Positions 25,567 to 34,541 of a stretch of DNA of 64,000 nt are shown in pieces. A model generated the notes under the pieces. It had not been told where the DNA came from, ran no database searches, and saw only the letters and a list, made by a program, of their open reading frames with translations. Origin of the DNA: Rhizobium sp. BG4 (lineage in GTDB: Bacteria; Pseudomonadota; Alphaproteobacteria; Rhizobiales; Rhizobiaceae); assembly GCF_016864575.1 (NCBI RefSeq), contig NZ_CP044125.1:3206001-3270000 (forward strand). The letters are read 5' to 3'. The stretch's first letter is position 1. The number at the start of each line of letters is the position of its first letter. The position numbers and the translations under genes were made by a program.

Positions 25567-27924
25567 TTATGAGGCACGCGCCACGAAGGGGATCACACCG
25601 CTCAGTTTCTCGATCAGCTGCGCTGCAGTCTGCGGCCTGTGGAAGAGATAGCCCTGTCCATAGTCCAGCCCCATCTGCTGCAGCGTGCGGCATTCCTCTT
25701 CGGTCTCGATACCTTCGGCAATCACAGTGCAGTTCATCTTGTGCGACAGCGTGGTGATCGCCTCGATCAGCATGCGGCTCTTGTGGCCGACATTGTCGTT
25801 GGCGTCGTTGATCGCGCGGGTGAACGACTGGTCGATCTTGATGATATCAACCGGGAAGCGATTGAGGTAGCTCAAAGACGAGTAGCCTGTGCCGAAATCG
25901 TCGAGTGCGATGCGGCAGCCGAAGCGGCGCAGCTCCGTCACGATCATGCGGATCTGCGGGTTGTCGTGCATCAGCACGGCTTCGGTGATTTCGACGACGA
26001 TGCGTTCCGGGCGGATGCCATGGCGGCCGAGCAGGCCGGCGAGCCGCGAGGGGAGGGCTGCCTCGAACTGCAACGGCGAGAAGTTGATCGCCAGATAGGT
26101 GTCCTGCATGCCCGAGATGCGGGAGATGCGGGCGAGATTGGCGATCGCCTTTTCCATGATGACATTGCCGACGCGCACGATCTTGGCGGTCTCTTCGGCA
26201 ACGTTGATGATCTCGGCAGGGGGCATCAGGCCCTTCTGCGGGTGGTTGAGGCGCAGCAGCGCTTCAAAGCCGGCAATGTTGCCATGCGTCAGGCCGACGA
26301 TCGGCTGCAGATAGGCTTCGAACCAGTCTTCGGCGAGGCCGGCCTCGATGCAGCTTTCGATCTCGGCGCGGCCGCGGGCCTTGTCGAGCATGCTGGCATC
26401 GAACAGGCGGGCGCCATTCTTGCCGTCGCGCTTCTTGGCATACATCGCCATGTCGGACTTCTGCAGCAGCTCGGAGGCATTGGCGGCGTGGCGCGGATAG
26501 ATGGCGACGCCGACGCTGGCGCTGAGATGCAGGTCAGGGCCGAACGGCGTGTCGAATATGGTGGCGATCTGGTCGCACATGGCGCGCGCCCGCTTTTCGG
26601 CATCGGCGGCCGGCAGCAGGATGGCGAATTCGTCACCGCCGAGGCGCGCGGCCTCATCGGACGGTGCCAGATGGGTCTTGAAGCGGTCGACGAGTTCGCG
26701 CAGCGCACGGTCGCCCTCGGCATGGCCCATATTATCGTTGATCCACTTGAAGCGGTCGAGGTCGACGAAGAGGCAGGCGAGTTCCTGGCCTGCGGCATCG
26801 GCTTCGGCAATCTTGCGGTCGAGCACGGCTTCGAAGCCCTGGCGGTTCAGGAGGCCGGTCAGGTGATCGGTGATCGCCTGGCGGTGATTGCGGTCTTCGG
26901 AGGCCTTGAGCTCGGTCACGTCGGTCATGACGGAAAGCGACAGCTTGTCGGTGCCGCCGGTGGCGGCGTTGGATTCCAGCACCAGCACGTCGATGACGCG
27001 GCCGTCGGCGCATCTGAACTTGACGGTGACGTCGAGCGCGCCTTCCTCGGCGGTGTTGCGGCGCGACAGGAAGATCTCGCGGGTATCGGCTGTCACGAGT
27101 TCGGCGAACTTGCGGCCGACAGCGTCAGTGCGGCTGTAACCGGTGGCGACCAGCCAGTAGTCGCTGACGGCGGTGATGCGGTCTTCCTCGTCGAGCGAGA
27201 AGAGCATGGCGGGCGTCAGGTCGTAGATATCGGTGGCGCGGCGGTGGGCGAGCTTCAGCTCCTTTTCCTCGCGCTCCAGCTTGGTCTGCATGTCGTTGAA
27301 GCTGCTGGCGAGGCGGCCCATCTCGTCGCCGGACTGCCAGTCGACATGGTGGCGCGAGCCGAGCTGGCTGGTGGCCTCGATAGCGGCGATCAGGCGCATC
27401 AGCGGCTGGATGACGAAGATGCGGTTGCCGATCAGCGCACTGCCGAAGACGGCGAGCACGGCGAAAAGGAAGATCGAGATGAAGACCACTTCCTCATGCT
27501 TCAGACCGGCGAAAAGGCCGAGCTTCGGATAGTAGACGGAGATGCTGCCGAGGTTCTTCGGGCCATCGACATTGTTGTAGATGATGGCGCGCGAGACCTG
27601 CTCGAGCTCGCCGGTGAAGGACTTCGGAATGGTGCTCTGGGTGACGTCGAGCTGGCCGGACTGGTCGCGGACCTCGACCTTGACGATGGCGCCCTGGGAA
27701 ACGATCGTCGCGGAGATCTGCGTGACGCTGTCTTCGTCGAGATCCCAAAGCGGCTTGGCGAGCGCCTGCGAATTGGCGACCAGCAACACGGAAATATGGT
27801 CGCGGATTTCCTTGTCGGCGCGTTCGGAGGAGAGGAAAAGGAAAAGCACGAAGAGTGGGGCTACAAATACAAGTAGCGCGCCGCAAACGATCGCAAAAAA
27901 CCTATTTTCAACGGAATTATTCAT
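25567..27924 (-). CDS. GGDEF-EAL c-di-GMP protein with periplasmic domain, HAMP and PAS
   Basis: This 785-aa protein has a membrane helix at about 8-32, a small periplasmic domain, a second helix at about 145-168, HAMP, PAS (DIYDLTPAMLFSLDEEDRIT), GGDEF (RLGGDEFAILL, about 428) and EAL (GFEALLRLNHP; later DDFGTGYSSLSYLNRFPVDI). Both catalytic signatures look complete, so it could make and degrade c-di-GMP. It is the first gene of a pair with a solute-binding protein. Confidence 0.95.
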   Translation of the reverse strand: MNNSVENRFFAIVCGALLVFVAPLFVLFLFLSSERADKEIRDHISVLLVANSQALAKPLWDLDEDSVTQISATIVSQGAIVKVEVRDQSGQLDVTQSTIPKSFTGELEQVSRAIIYNNVDGPKNLGSISVYYPKLGLFAGLKHEEVVFISIFLFAVLAVFGSALIGNRIFVIQPLMRLIAAIEATSQLGSRHHVDWQSGDEMGRLASSFNDMQTKLEREEKELKLAHRRATDIYDLTPAMLFSLDEEDRITAVSDYWLVATGYSRTDAVGRKFAELVTADTREIFLSRRNTAEEGALDVTVKFRCADGRVIDVLVLESNAATGGTDKLSLSVMTDVTELKASEDRNHRQAITDHLTGLLNRQGFEAVLDRKIAEADAAGQELACLFVDLDRFKWINDNMGHAEGDRALRELVDRFKTHLAPSDEAARLGGDEFAILLPAADAEKRARAMCDQIATIFDTPFGPDLHLSASVGVAIYPRHAANASELLQKSDMAMYAKKRDGKNGARLFDASMLDKARGRAEIESCIEAGLAEDWFEAYLQPIVGLTHGNIAGFEALLRLNHPQKGLMPPAEIINVAEETAKIVRVGNVIMEKAIANLARISRISGMQDTYLAINFSPLQFEAALPSRLAGLLGRHGIRPERIVVEITEAVLMHDNPQIRMIVTELRRFGCRIALDDFGTGYSSLSYLNRFPVDIIKIDQSFTRAINDANDNVGHKSRMLIEAITTLSHKMNCTVIAEGIETEEECRTLQQMGLDYGQGYLFHRPQTAAQLIEKLSGVIPFVARAS

Positions 27925-28056
27925 TGTTCCGTTTTCTCCCGGCCGCTTCTTCTTCGGCCGTCTCTTCTAATATACGGCGGTATGGCAATAACTTTGGGGA
28001 GAATGCTTCCATGAATGTGTTAAAGCTTGCTGAAACGGTTGTAGCCAGCAAATGAA

Positions 28057-28088
28057 AAGGCCCGCCTTCCGGGTGGAAAGCGGGCCTT
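28057..28088 (-). terminator. Terminator of rplY
   Basis: AAGGCCCGC (28057-28065) pairs with GCGGGCCTT (28080-28088). On the minus strand the stem is followed by TTTT, and it lies 27 bp beyond the rplY stop. Confidence 0.85.
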
Positions 28089-28115
28089 ATGCTTTACAAA
28101 TTGATAGGAAGCTTA

Positions 28116-28724
28116 TCAGGCTTCAGCGTCGCCTTCTTCGGCGGCTTCTTCGACGCCAGCTGCCGGAGCAACGATGGTGGCGATCGTGAAGTCACGGTCG
28201 ATAACCGTGGTAACGCCCTTCGGCAGGGTCACTTCCGAGATATGGATGCTGTCGCCGATCTTCTTGCCGCTCAGGTCGACATTGAAGAATTCCGGGATCG
28301 CGTTTGCCGGGCAGTGAACTTCGACTTCGTGACGAACGATGTTGAGAACGCCACCGATCTTGAGACCCTGGGACTTCTCTTCGTTGATGAAGTGAACCGG
28401 GATCTCGACGGTAACCTGCGTGTTGCCGGAAACGCGGAGGAAGTCCACGTGCATCGTGAAGTCACGAACCGGGTCGAGCTGGTAGTCCTTCGGGAGAACC
28501 TGGTACTTCTTGCCGCCGACGTCGATCGTGGCAACCGTGGTCATGAAACCGCCGGCATGGATACGCTTCGTCACCTCGTTGGTGTTGAGCGTAATAGAAA
28601 TCGGGGCCTGCTTGTCACCGTAGATGACAGCGGGAATCAAACCGTTGCGGCGAAGTTCACGGGCGGACCCCTTACCAACCCGTTCGCGCGCCTCGGCCTT
28701 GAGCTCGTAAGTGTCGTGGCTCAT
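28116..28724 (-). CDS. rplY: 50S ribosomal protein L25/general stress protein Ctc
   Basis: The 202-aa protein starts [20 protein letters not shown], then [20 protein letters not shown], the 5S rRNA-binding L25 domain. The C-terminal TL5 domain contains [20 protein letters not shown] and [12 protein letters not shown]. An acidic tail ([11 protein letters not shown]) ends it. The start has GAAAGGAAA upstream. It binds 5S rRNA in the large subunit. Confidence 0.97.
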   Translation of the reverse strand: MSHDTYELKAEARERVGKGSARELRRNGLIPAVIYGDKQAPISITLNTNEVTKRIHAGGFMTTVATIDVGGKKYQVLPKDYQLDPVRDFTMHVDFLRVSGNTQVTVEIPVHFINEEKSQGLKIGGVLNIVRHEVEVHCPANAIPEFFNVDLSGKKIGDSIHISEVTLPKGVTTVIDRDFTIATIVAPAAGVEEAAEEGDAEA

Positions 28725-29040
28725 GGCATTTCCTTTCGAGGTTATATGGAGAGTTCAAATCCGGCATCTGCCGGGCAGGAACTGGAGGTGCCTTTCGGCG
28801 GCCTCATCCGCATTGCCTCCAAGGGTGTCTGTGCGGACGCGTGCGCTATAGTCTATGTGCGGCGGAAACGCAAGCTGGGCAGGGCACAGAAGCCTCTTGC
28901 CCTTGTAGTTGTGGCTTTCTTTGGCGTGGTTGTAAAATCTGACGTTTGTTTAACCAAGGAATCGCATTCCAAAAGCCAATTAATGAATCCTACCATGCGA
29001 ATATCTATAGGTGATCACGGTTTCAATCTCGGTCACTTCC
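28725..29040. other. Divergent intergenic region between rplY and the MHYT gene
   Basis: These 316 bases hold no convincing ORF or RNA gene. The left edge contains the rplY ribosome site. The middle has a short hairpin (GCATCTGCC/GGGCAG area near 28760-28775). The right third is AT-rich (GTTTAACCAAGG and CAATTAATGAATCC), plausible promoter material for the rightward gene, but no clear -35/-10 pair stands out. Confidence 0.5.
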
Positions 29041-31137
29041 ATGTTGCGTATCATTTCCTGCATCACAGTCGAACATAGCCTGCCGCATCTCGTCTTTGCG
29101 ACGGTGATCTGCCTGCTGGGCTCAGTGCTGACGATGCGGCTTTTCAGCCGGGTACGCCGGACCGAGGGATTGCAGAAGTATAACTGGCTGTTCCTCTCGG
29201 GCTTCGTTGGCGGCTCGACGATCTGGACCACGCATTTCGTCGCCATGCTGGGCTATCAGTCGCCGGCGACCAACGGCTATGAGCCGGAACTGACCCTGCT
29301 GTCGCTGTTTATCGGTATTGCCGCCAGCGTTATCGGCTTTTCGATCGCGGCACTGACGCCGAAGAGCGCGCTCATCGAAGCGGGCGGCGCGATTGTCGGT
29401 CTCGGTATCGCCTGCATGCATTATGTCGGGATCGCCGGTTACAAGGTTGCCGGCCACATGGTCTGGAGCGAGCCCTATGTCGTGGCGTCGCTGATTGCGG
29501 CGGCGATCTTCGGTGCGATCGCCACCAATCGCGTCGCCCGGCCGGTCACCCGTTTCTGCAAGCATGGTTCGGCGCTGGCGCTGATCCTGGCGATCGTGCT
29601 GACGCATTTCACCGGCATGGCCGGGCTGACGATCGTTCCCGACAGCGCCATCCCGGTCACCGGCGAGCTGATCTCGGTCGGCATCATGACCGGCCTGGTT
29701 CTCGCCGTCATGGTGGTCATCCTCGCGCTTGGTGCCTCCACCTATGTCATCGACCTGCAGACCAGCCAGGCGGCCGTCGAGCGCTACCGTCACCTGTCGC
29801 TGCATGATCCGCTGACCAACCTGCCGAACCGCGCGGCCTTCAACGAGCATGTCACGGCGCTGACCAAGCGCCCGAAGGACATGACTGCGAATATTGCGGT
29901 GTTGTCTTTCGATCTCGACCGCTTCAAGGAAATCAACGACGTTCACGGCCATGCGGCCGGCGATGCCGTCTTGCGCGCGGTTGCGGACCGGCTGATGCAT
30001 CTGAGCAATGACATGCTGTTCGTGGCCCGCGTCGGCGGCGACGAATTCGTGGCGGTCATGAGCAAGTATTTCATCCGCGCCGATGCCACTTCGCTGGCGC
30101 AGCGGATCATCGATGTCATCGCCGAACCGGTTTCCTGGGAGGGGCAGACGCTTTCCGTCGGCACCAGCATCGGCATCTCCACTTTCCCGGGGCAGGCGGG
30201 TACGATCGATGATCTCCTGTCGCAGGCCGATATCGCCATGTACCGGGCGAAATCGACCTCGAGCAACAGCATCTGCTTCTACGATGCATCGATGGACCAG
30301 ATCTCGCGCGAGCGGAATGCGCTGGCGATGGAAATGCGTGATGGCCTGAAGCGCGGCGAGTTCGAGCTCTTCTATCAACAGCAGAACGATACGATGACGC
30401 GCGAAGTGGTCGGCTTCGAGGTGCTGCTGCGCTGGAAGCATCCGGTGCGCGGCTATATTCCGCCGATGGAATTCATTCCGATCGCCGAGCGCAACGGCTT
30501 CATTCTGGAGCTCGGCGAATGGGTGCTGCGCAGCGCCTGCGCCGAGGCTGCGACCTGGACGAACCCGCTCCGGATCGCCGTCAACGTCGCGCCGCAGCAG
30601 CTGAGCGACCACCGCCTGCCGCAGATCGTCCATGAAATCCTGCTGCAGACCGGTTTGCCGGCATCGCGGCTGGAGATCGAGATCACCGAGTCCGGCATTA
30701 TCGCCGACCACCAGCATGCGCTGCACGCGATCCGCCGCCTGAAGGCGCTCGGCATCAAGGTTGCAATGGACGATTATGGCACAGGCTATTCGTCGCTTTC
30801 GACGCTGCAGAGCTTCCCGTTCGACAAGATCAAGATCGACCGGGCCTTCGTCGATGGCGTTGTCACCAACAAGCAGTCGGCGGCGATCGTCCGCTCGACG
30901 CTGATCCTGGCGGCAAGTCTCGACATTCCGGTTCTTGCCGAAGGCGTCGAGAACGAAGATCACATCGACTTCCTGCGCCGGGAAGGGTGCCTTCAGGTGC
31001 AGGGCTTCCTGTTCGGCAAGCCGGTGCCGCGCGCCGGCATCGAGACCATCGTCGGCGCCGAAGCGCCCGCCAAGGTCGCGGAACCTCAACCTGAGGTTAT
31101 CGTTGTGGATGACATCAAGCCCGCAGCGGCCGCCTGA
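29041..31137 (+). CDS. MHYT-GGDEF-EAL membrane signalling protein
   Basis: This 698-aa protein has seven N-terminal helices with the MHYT sensor repeats: THFVAMLGY, CMHYVGIAGY and THFTGMAGL, which bind metal or a diatomic gas in the family. A GGDEF domain (RVGGDEFVAVM, about 332) and an EAL-type domain follow. The first EAL motif reads EVL (GFEVLLRWKHP), but DDYGTGYSSLSTLQSFPFDK is intact. The start at 29041 (MLRIISCITVEHS) is preferred over GTG 29011, with moderate certainty. It diverges from rplY. Confidence 0.93.
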   Translation: MLRIISCITVEHSLPHLVFATVICLLGSVLTMRLFSRVRRTEGLQKYNWLFLSGFVGGSTIWTTHFVAMLGYQSPATNGYEPELTLLSLFIGIAASVIGFSIAALTPKSALIEAGGAIVGLGIACMHYVGIAGYKVAGHMVWSEPYVVASLIAAAIFGAIATNRVARPVTRFCKHGSALALILAIVLTHFTGMAGLTIVPDSAIPVTGELISVGIMTGLVLAVMVVILALGASTYVIDLQTSQAAVERYRHLSLHDPLTNLPNRAAFNEHVTALTKRPKDMTANIAVLSFDLDRFKEINDVHGHAAGDAVLRAVADRLMHLSNDMLFVARVGGDEFVAVMSKYFIRADATSLAQRIIDVIAEPVSWEGQTLSVGTSIGISTFPGQAGTIDDLLSQADIAMYRAKSTSSNSICFYDASMDQISRERNALAMEMRDGLKRGEFELFYQQQNDTMTREVVGFEVLLRWKHPVRGYIPPMEFIPIAERNGFILELGEWVLRSACAEAATWTNPLRIAVNVAPQQLSDHRLPQIVHEILLQTGLPASRLEIEITESGIIADHQHALHAIRRLKALGIKVAMDDYGTGYSSLSTLQSFPFDKIKIDRAFVDGVVTNKQSAAIVRSTLILAASLDIPVLAEGVENEDHIDFLRREGCLQVQGFLFGKPVPRAGIETIVGAEAPAKVAEPQPEVIVVDDIKPAAAA

Positions 31138-31232
31138 ACAGAAAATATCAACCCGCAGATGAGGCTGGCTTGACATCTTGCCTGCGGCAATCTCACATGC
31201 GCGCCTTCATGCGGCAACGGGAGTTTATCGAG

Positions 31233-32828
31233 ATGCGTCACAGGCTTATCACGGCGACGAGCGCCATTGTTCTGGCTTTGGCTACGGGGGCGTCGGCGGC
31301 GGATATCAGCCAGGATGGCGCCAATGCGATCCGTGACAATCTGAATCATCTTCTGCCTGGCGATATCGCCAAGAAGCAGCCTGTGACCGTCAAGCCGGCA
31401 GGCTCGCGCTACGAGATCACCTATGATTTCGCCAAGCTCCTGGACAAGGTCAAGAAGCAGGATTTCGAGATCAAGGGCCTGACGCCGTTCACGATGTTCG
31501 CAACGCCGCAGGACAGCGGCCTGTGGAACCTTGAAGGCAACAACAACTTCAACGTCACCGGCCATTTCAAGGGTCCGGACGACAAGCGCTCCGATTTCAC
31601 CTATTCGATCGCCCAGATGGATTTCACTTCCGTCTTCGATCCGGCGATCAGCTACCTGCGCTCGGGTGATTTCAGCGCCAAGGATCTGAAGTTCAGCTCC
31701 ACGACCGATACGGAATCCGTCAACGCCAGCTTCGCCGACATGGTCTACAAGCTGAGCTCCGCCGACAGCGCGATGGCGGGACGCCTGGACTTTGCCGCCA
31801 ATGGCCGGTTCGGGACGTTCGCCGAGCAGGTGAGCAGCAAGGACATGCCGCCGATCCAGTTTTCGGCCGACAGCCTGGATTTCAACGCCAAGGTCAACGG
31901 CATCGCTGCCAAGGACCTGAAGGAGATGGTGCTCTTCGTTCTCGATCACGCCGATCAGAAGGAACTGAGCAAGGAGAGCGAAACCAAACTCAAGGAGATG
32001 CTCGGCAAGGCCTTCCCGCTGCTGACCTCGCTTGAGGAAACGATCACGCTCAACAATCTCGCCGTCACCAGCGCCGTCGGCAGCGGTGGCGCGAAGTCCT
32101 TCGGCTACCACTTTACGGTCGATGGCCCGAGCAATGCGACGCGCATCGGCGTCGCCATGGATGCGGCCGACGTCAAGCTCGACAGCGCGCTGATCCCGCC
32201 CGGCTACACGGCCTTCCTGCCGCAGGCGCTCGATATCCAGTTCGGCGTTCCCGGCATGGATTTCGCAGCCTTCGGCGACGAGTTCATGAAGGTCGATTTC
32301 AGCAAGGCTGCGGGTGACACCGAGAAGGCCGGCCAGCAGGCCGCCGAGAAGCTGTTCCCGGGCGGTATCCTGAAGGTCGATTTCCCGAAGATCAGCGCCA
32401 AGTCCGGCGTCTATGACGTCGAGATGTCCGGCGAGCTCGAGGGCCGCGTCGATACGCAGAAGGACTATAAGCTGCACGCCTCGATCGTGGCGCGCGACTA
32501 CGACAAGACCATCGCGGCGGTTCAGGAACTGGCAAAGACCAACCCGGATCTCAACCAGGCCTCCTTCGGCCTGATGATGATCAAGGGCTTTGCCAAGCCG
32601 GATGCGGATGGCGCCCAGCGCTGGGATGTCGATGTCGCGAGCGACGGCTCCGTCAGCGTCAACGGCCAGCAGATCAAGGGACCGGATGCGCCGGCGGCTG
32701 ACGAAGGTGCTGCGCCTTCCGACGAGGCTGCTCCCGGAGACGCCGCCGCTCCTTCCGATGACGCGGCACCGTCTGATGAGACGGCGCCTTCGGATGAGGC
32801 GACGCCCTCCGAAGAGACCAAGCCCTGA
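31233..32828 (+). CDS. Large secreted protein of unknown function with acidic Pro/Ser tail
   Basis: From ATG at 31233 (GGGAG upstream) the 531-aa precursor has a signal peptide (ALATGASAADIS). The body is beta-rich with repeated lipid-binding-like strands (SYLRSGDFSAKDLKFSSTTD; SRYEITYDFAKLLDKVKKQD), faintly like DUF2125 proteins. The last 45 residues are a low-complexity repeat of APSDE/APSDD units. It is periplasmic or surface-exposed by prediction. A terminator follows after 7 bp. Confidence 0.82.
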   Translation: MRHRLITATSAIVLALATGASAADISQDGANAIRDNLNHLLPGDIAKKQPVTVKPAGSRYEITYDFAKLLDKVKKQDFEIKGLTPFTMFATPQDSGLWNLEGNNNFNVTGHFKGPDDKRSDFTYSIAQMDFTSVFDPAISYLRSGDFSAKDLKFSSTTDTESVNASFADMVYKLSSADSAMAGRLDFAANGRFGTFAEQVSSKDMPPIQFSADSLDFNAKVNGIAAKDLKEMVLFVLDHADQKELSKESETKLKEMLGKAFPLLTSLEETITLNNLAVTSAVGSGGAKSFGYHFTVDGPSNATRIGVAMDAADVKLDSALIPPGYTAFLPQALDIQFGVPGMDFAAFGDEFMKVDFSKAAGDTEKAGQQAAEKLFPGGILKVDFPKISAKSGVYDVEMSGELEGRVDTQKDYKLHASIVARDYDKTIAAVQELAKTNPDLNQASFGLMMIKGFAKPDADGAQRWDVDVASDGSVSVNGQQIKGPDAPAADEGAAPSDEAAPGDAAAPSDDAAPSDETAPSDEATPSEETKP

Positions 32829-32835
32829 TCAAGCA

Positions 32836-32861
32836 AAAGGCCCGCTTCAGAGCGGGCCTTT
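32836..32861 (+). terminator. Terminator after the secreted protein gene
   Basis: AAAGGCCCGCT (32836-32846), TCAG loop, AGCGGGCCTTT (32851-32861), then TCTTCTTT. It also works on the minus strand for the convergent Kazal gene, whose stop is 21 bp away. Confidence 0.9.
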
Positions 32862-32881
32862 CTTCTTTCAGATCGGATGAC

Positions 32882-33388
32882 TTACCGGCGGCACTCGCCG
32901 CCGCCGATGATGCGGAAGCCGGCATTGCCTGCTTCGCAGGCGTTCGGGAAGGTCTGCTGCTGGCGGCCGCGTTCGCCGCAGACCGGACGGTATTCGCGGG
33001 TGCAGATGCCACCCGGACGCTCGGGGCGGTCCGGACGGTCGGGCCTGCCCGGGCCGCCTGGGCTACCTGGCCAATCCGGACGACCGGGGCGATCGGGCTC
33101 CGGACGCGGGAAGGGCGGGGGCTCGCGGCGGCATTCGCCGCGGCCGACGATCCGGAAGCCGCTATTGCGGGCCTGGCAGGCATTGCCGAAGGTCTGGGTG
33201 CGGCCGCCGCGCTCACCGCAGACGGGCGCATATTCCATGGTGCACATCTGAGGCTCGGGCGGGCGCGGACGCGGTGGCGGCCGCGAATAGCCCTGGTCAA
33301 CCTCGACGGTGCAGGCCGCCAACAGCGGAATGAGCGCCACCAGCGCCAGCCGCTTGCCAGTCTTCAGATGATTTCGGATTTTCGTCAA
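32882..33388 (-). CDS. Lipoprotein with two Kazal-type protease-inhibitor domains and collagen-like linker
   Basis: TTG at 33388 is the likely start, 6 bases after GGGGGAG. The 168-aa precursor has a lipobox (IPLLAACTVEV). It carries two Kazal-like modules: CTMEYAPVCGERGGRTQTFG then ACQARNSGFRIVGRGEC, and CTREYRPVCGERGRQQQTFP then ACEAGNAGFRIIGGGEC. A Pro/Gly/Arg/Asp linker with repeated GRPD/RPDRP units joins them. Kazal domains inhibit serine proteases in canonical fashion. These have four cysteines each rather than six, as in many bacterial versions. It is probably anchored in a membrane facing the periplasm or outside. Confidence 0.88.
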   Translation of the reverse strand: MTKIRNHLKTGKRLALVALIPLLAACTVEVDQGYSRPPPRPRPPEPQMCTMEYAPVCGERGGRTQTFGNACQARNSGFRIVGRGECRREPPPFPRPEPDRPGRPDWPGSPGGPGRPDRPDRPERPGGICTREYRPVCGERGRQQQTFPNACEAGNAGFRIIGGGECRR

Positions 33389-33503
33389 AACTGCTCCCCC
33401 GTGCGAAAACAAATCACAACGGGGCGAAACTAGCCGAAACGGCAAAAGCGATGAAGCCGCAAAATGCAACTTCACCGCTTCGATTTGATTGGGAATGGAA
33501 CCG

Positions 33504-34436
33504 TCAGTCGAAGAGGCTCGAAACCGACTCTTCCTGGCTCGTGCGATTGATGGCTTCGCCGATCAGGTTGGCGGTCGTGATGACGCGGATATTGTGGGCC
33601 GACTGCACAGCCGTCGTCGGCTGGATGGAGTCGGTGATCACGAGTTCGCGCAGCTTCGATGAGGTGATGCGGGTGACCGCACCGCCGGAAAGAACGCCGT
33701 GGGTGATGTAGGCGGTTACGCTGGCCGCGCCCTGAGCAAGCAGGGCATCGGCGGCGTTGCAAAGCGTACCGCCGGAATCGACGATATCGTCGATCAGGAT
33801 GCAATCCTTGCCTTCGACGTCGCCGATGATGTTCATGACTTCGGATTCGCCCGGGCGGTCGCGGCGCTTGTCCACGATCGCCAGCAGACAGTCGAGGCGC
33901 TTTGCCAGCGCGCGGGCGCGCACGACGCCGCCGACGTCAGGCGAGACGACGGTGACGTTGCTGGTGTCGTAATTGGCCTTGATATCGCGCGTCAGAACCG
34001 GAACCGCATAGAGGTTGTCGGTCGGGATATCGAAGAAGCCCTGGATCTGGCCGGCATGCAGGTCGAGCGTCAGAACGCGATCGGCGCCGGCTTCGGTGAT
34101 CAGGTTGGCAACGAGCTTTGCGGAGATCGGTGTGCGGCCGGAGGCGCGGCGATCCTGGCGGGCGTAGCCGAAATAGGGAAGGACGGCCGTGATGCGGCGT
34201 GCCGAGGACCGGCGCATCGCGTCGATCATGATCAGCAATTCCATCAGGTGGTCGTTCGTCGGGAAGGACGTCGACTGAACGAGGAAGACGTCCTCACCGC
34301 GGACGTTCTCCTGAACTTCGACGAAGATTTCCTGGTCAGCAAATCTTCTTACGCTGGCCTTGCCCAAGGACACATTGAGATAGGTGCAGATCGCTTCGGC
34401 GAGATGCCGGTTCGAATTGCCTGCGAAAACCTTCAT
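33504..34436 (-). CDS. prs: Ribose-phosphate pyrophosphokinase
   Basis: The 310-aa enzyme has the start [20 protein letters not shown], the catalytic [20 protein letters not shown], and the PRPP-binding loop [20 protein letters not shown]. It makes PRPP from ribose 5-phosphate and ATP for nucleotide, His and Trp synthesis. Full length, single gene, no adjacent operon partner. Confidence 0.98.
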   Translation of the reverse strand: MKVFAGNSNRHLAEAICTYLNVSLGKASVRRFADQEIFVEVQENVRGEDVFLVQSTSFPTNDHLMELLIMIDAMRRSSARRITAVLPYFGYARQDRRASGRTPISAKLVANLITEAGADRVLTLDLHAGQIQGFFDIPTDNLYAVPVLTRDIKANYDTSNVTVVSPDVGGVVRARALAKRLDCLLAIVDKRRDRPGESEVMNIIGDVEGKDCILIDDIVDSGGTLCNAADALLAQGAASVTAYITHGVLSGGAVTRITSSKLRELVITDSIQPTTAVQSAHNIRVITTANLIGEAINRTSQEESVSSLFD

Positions 34437-34541
34437 TTTGGCCCGCCTATTGTCTGCTGATAGCCGCGCTTTTTAGCCAGCTTGCTTCTGAATGCAAGCG
34501 TAAAGGCGACACAGGGCTTGATATTTGTAAAAACCTTGTTG

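Noticed and set aside
25639..27876. 745-codon frame opposite the GGDEF-EAL gene
   Set aside because: Shadow of the real gene; composition is typical of antisense frames.
28751..28775. GTTCAAATCC resembling a tRNA T-loop
   Set aside because: No acceptor stem, anticodon arm or CCA context surrounds it.
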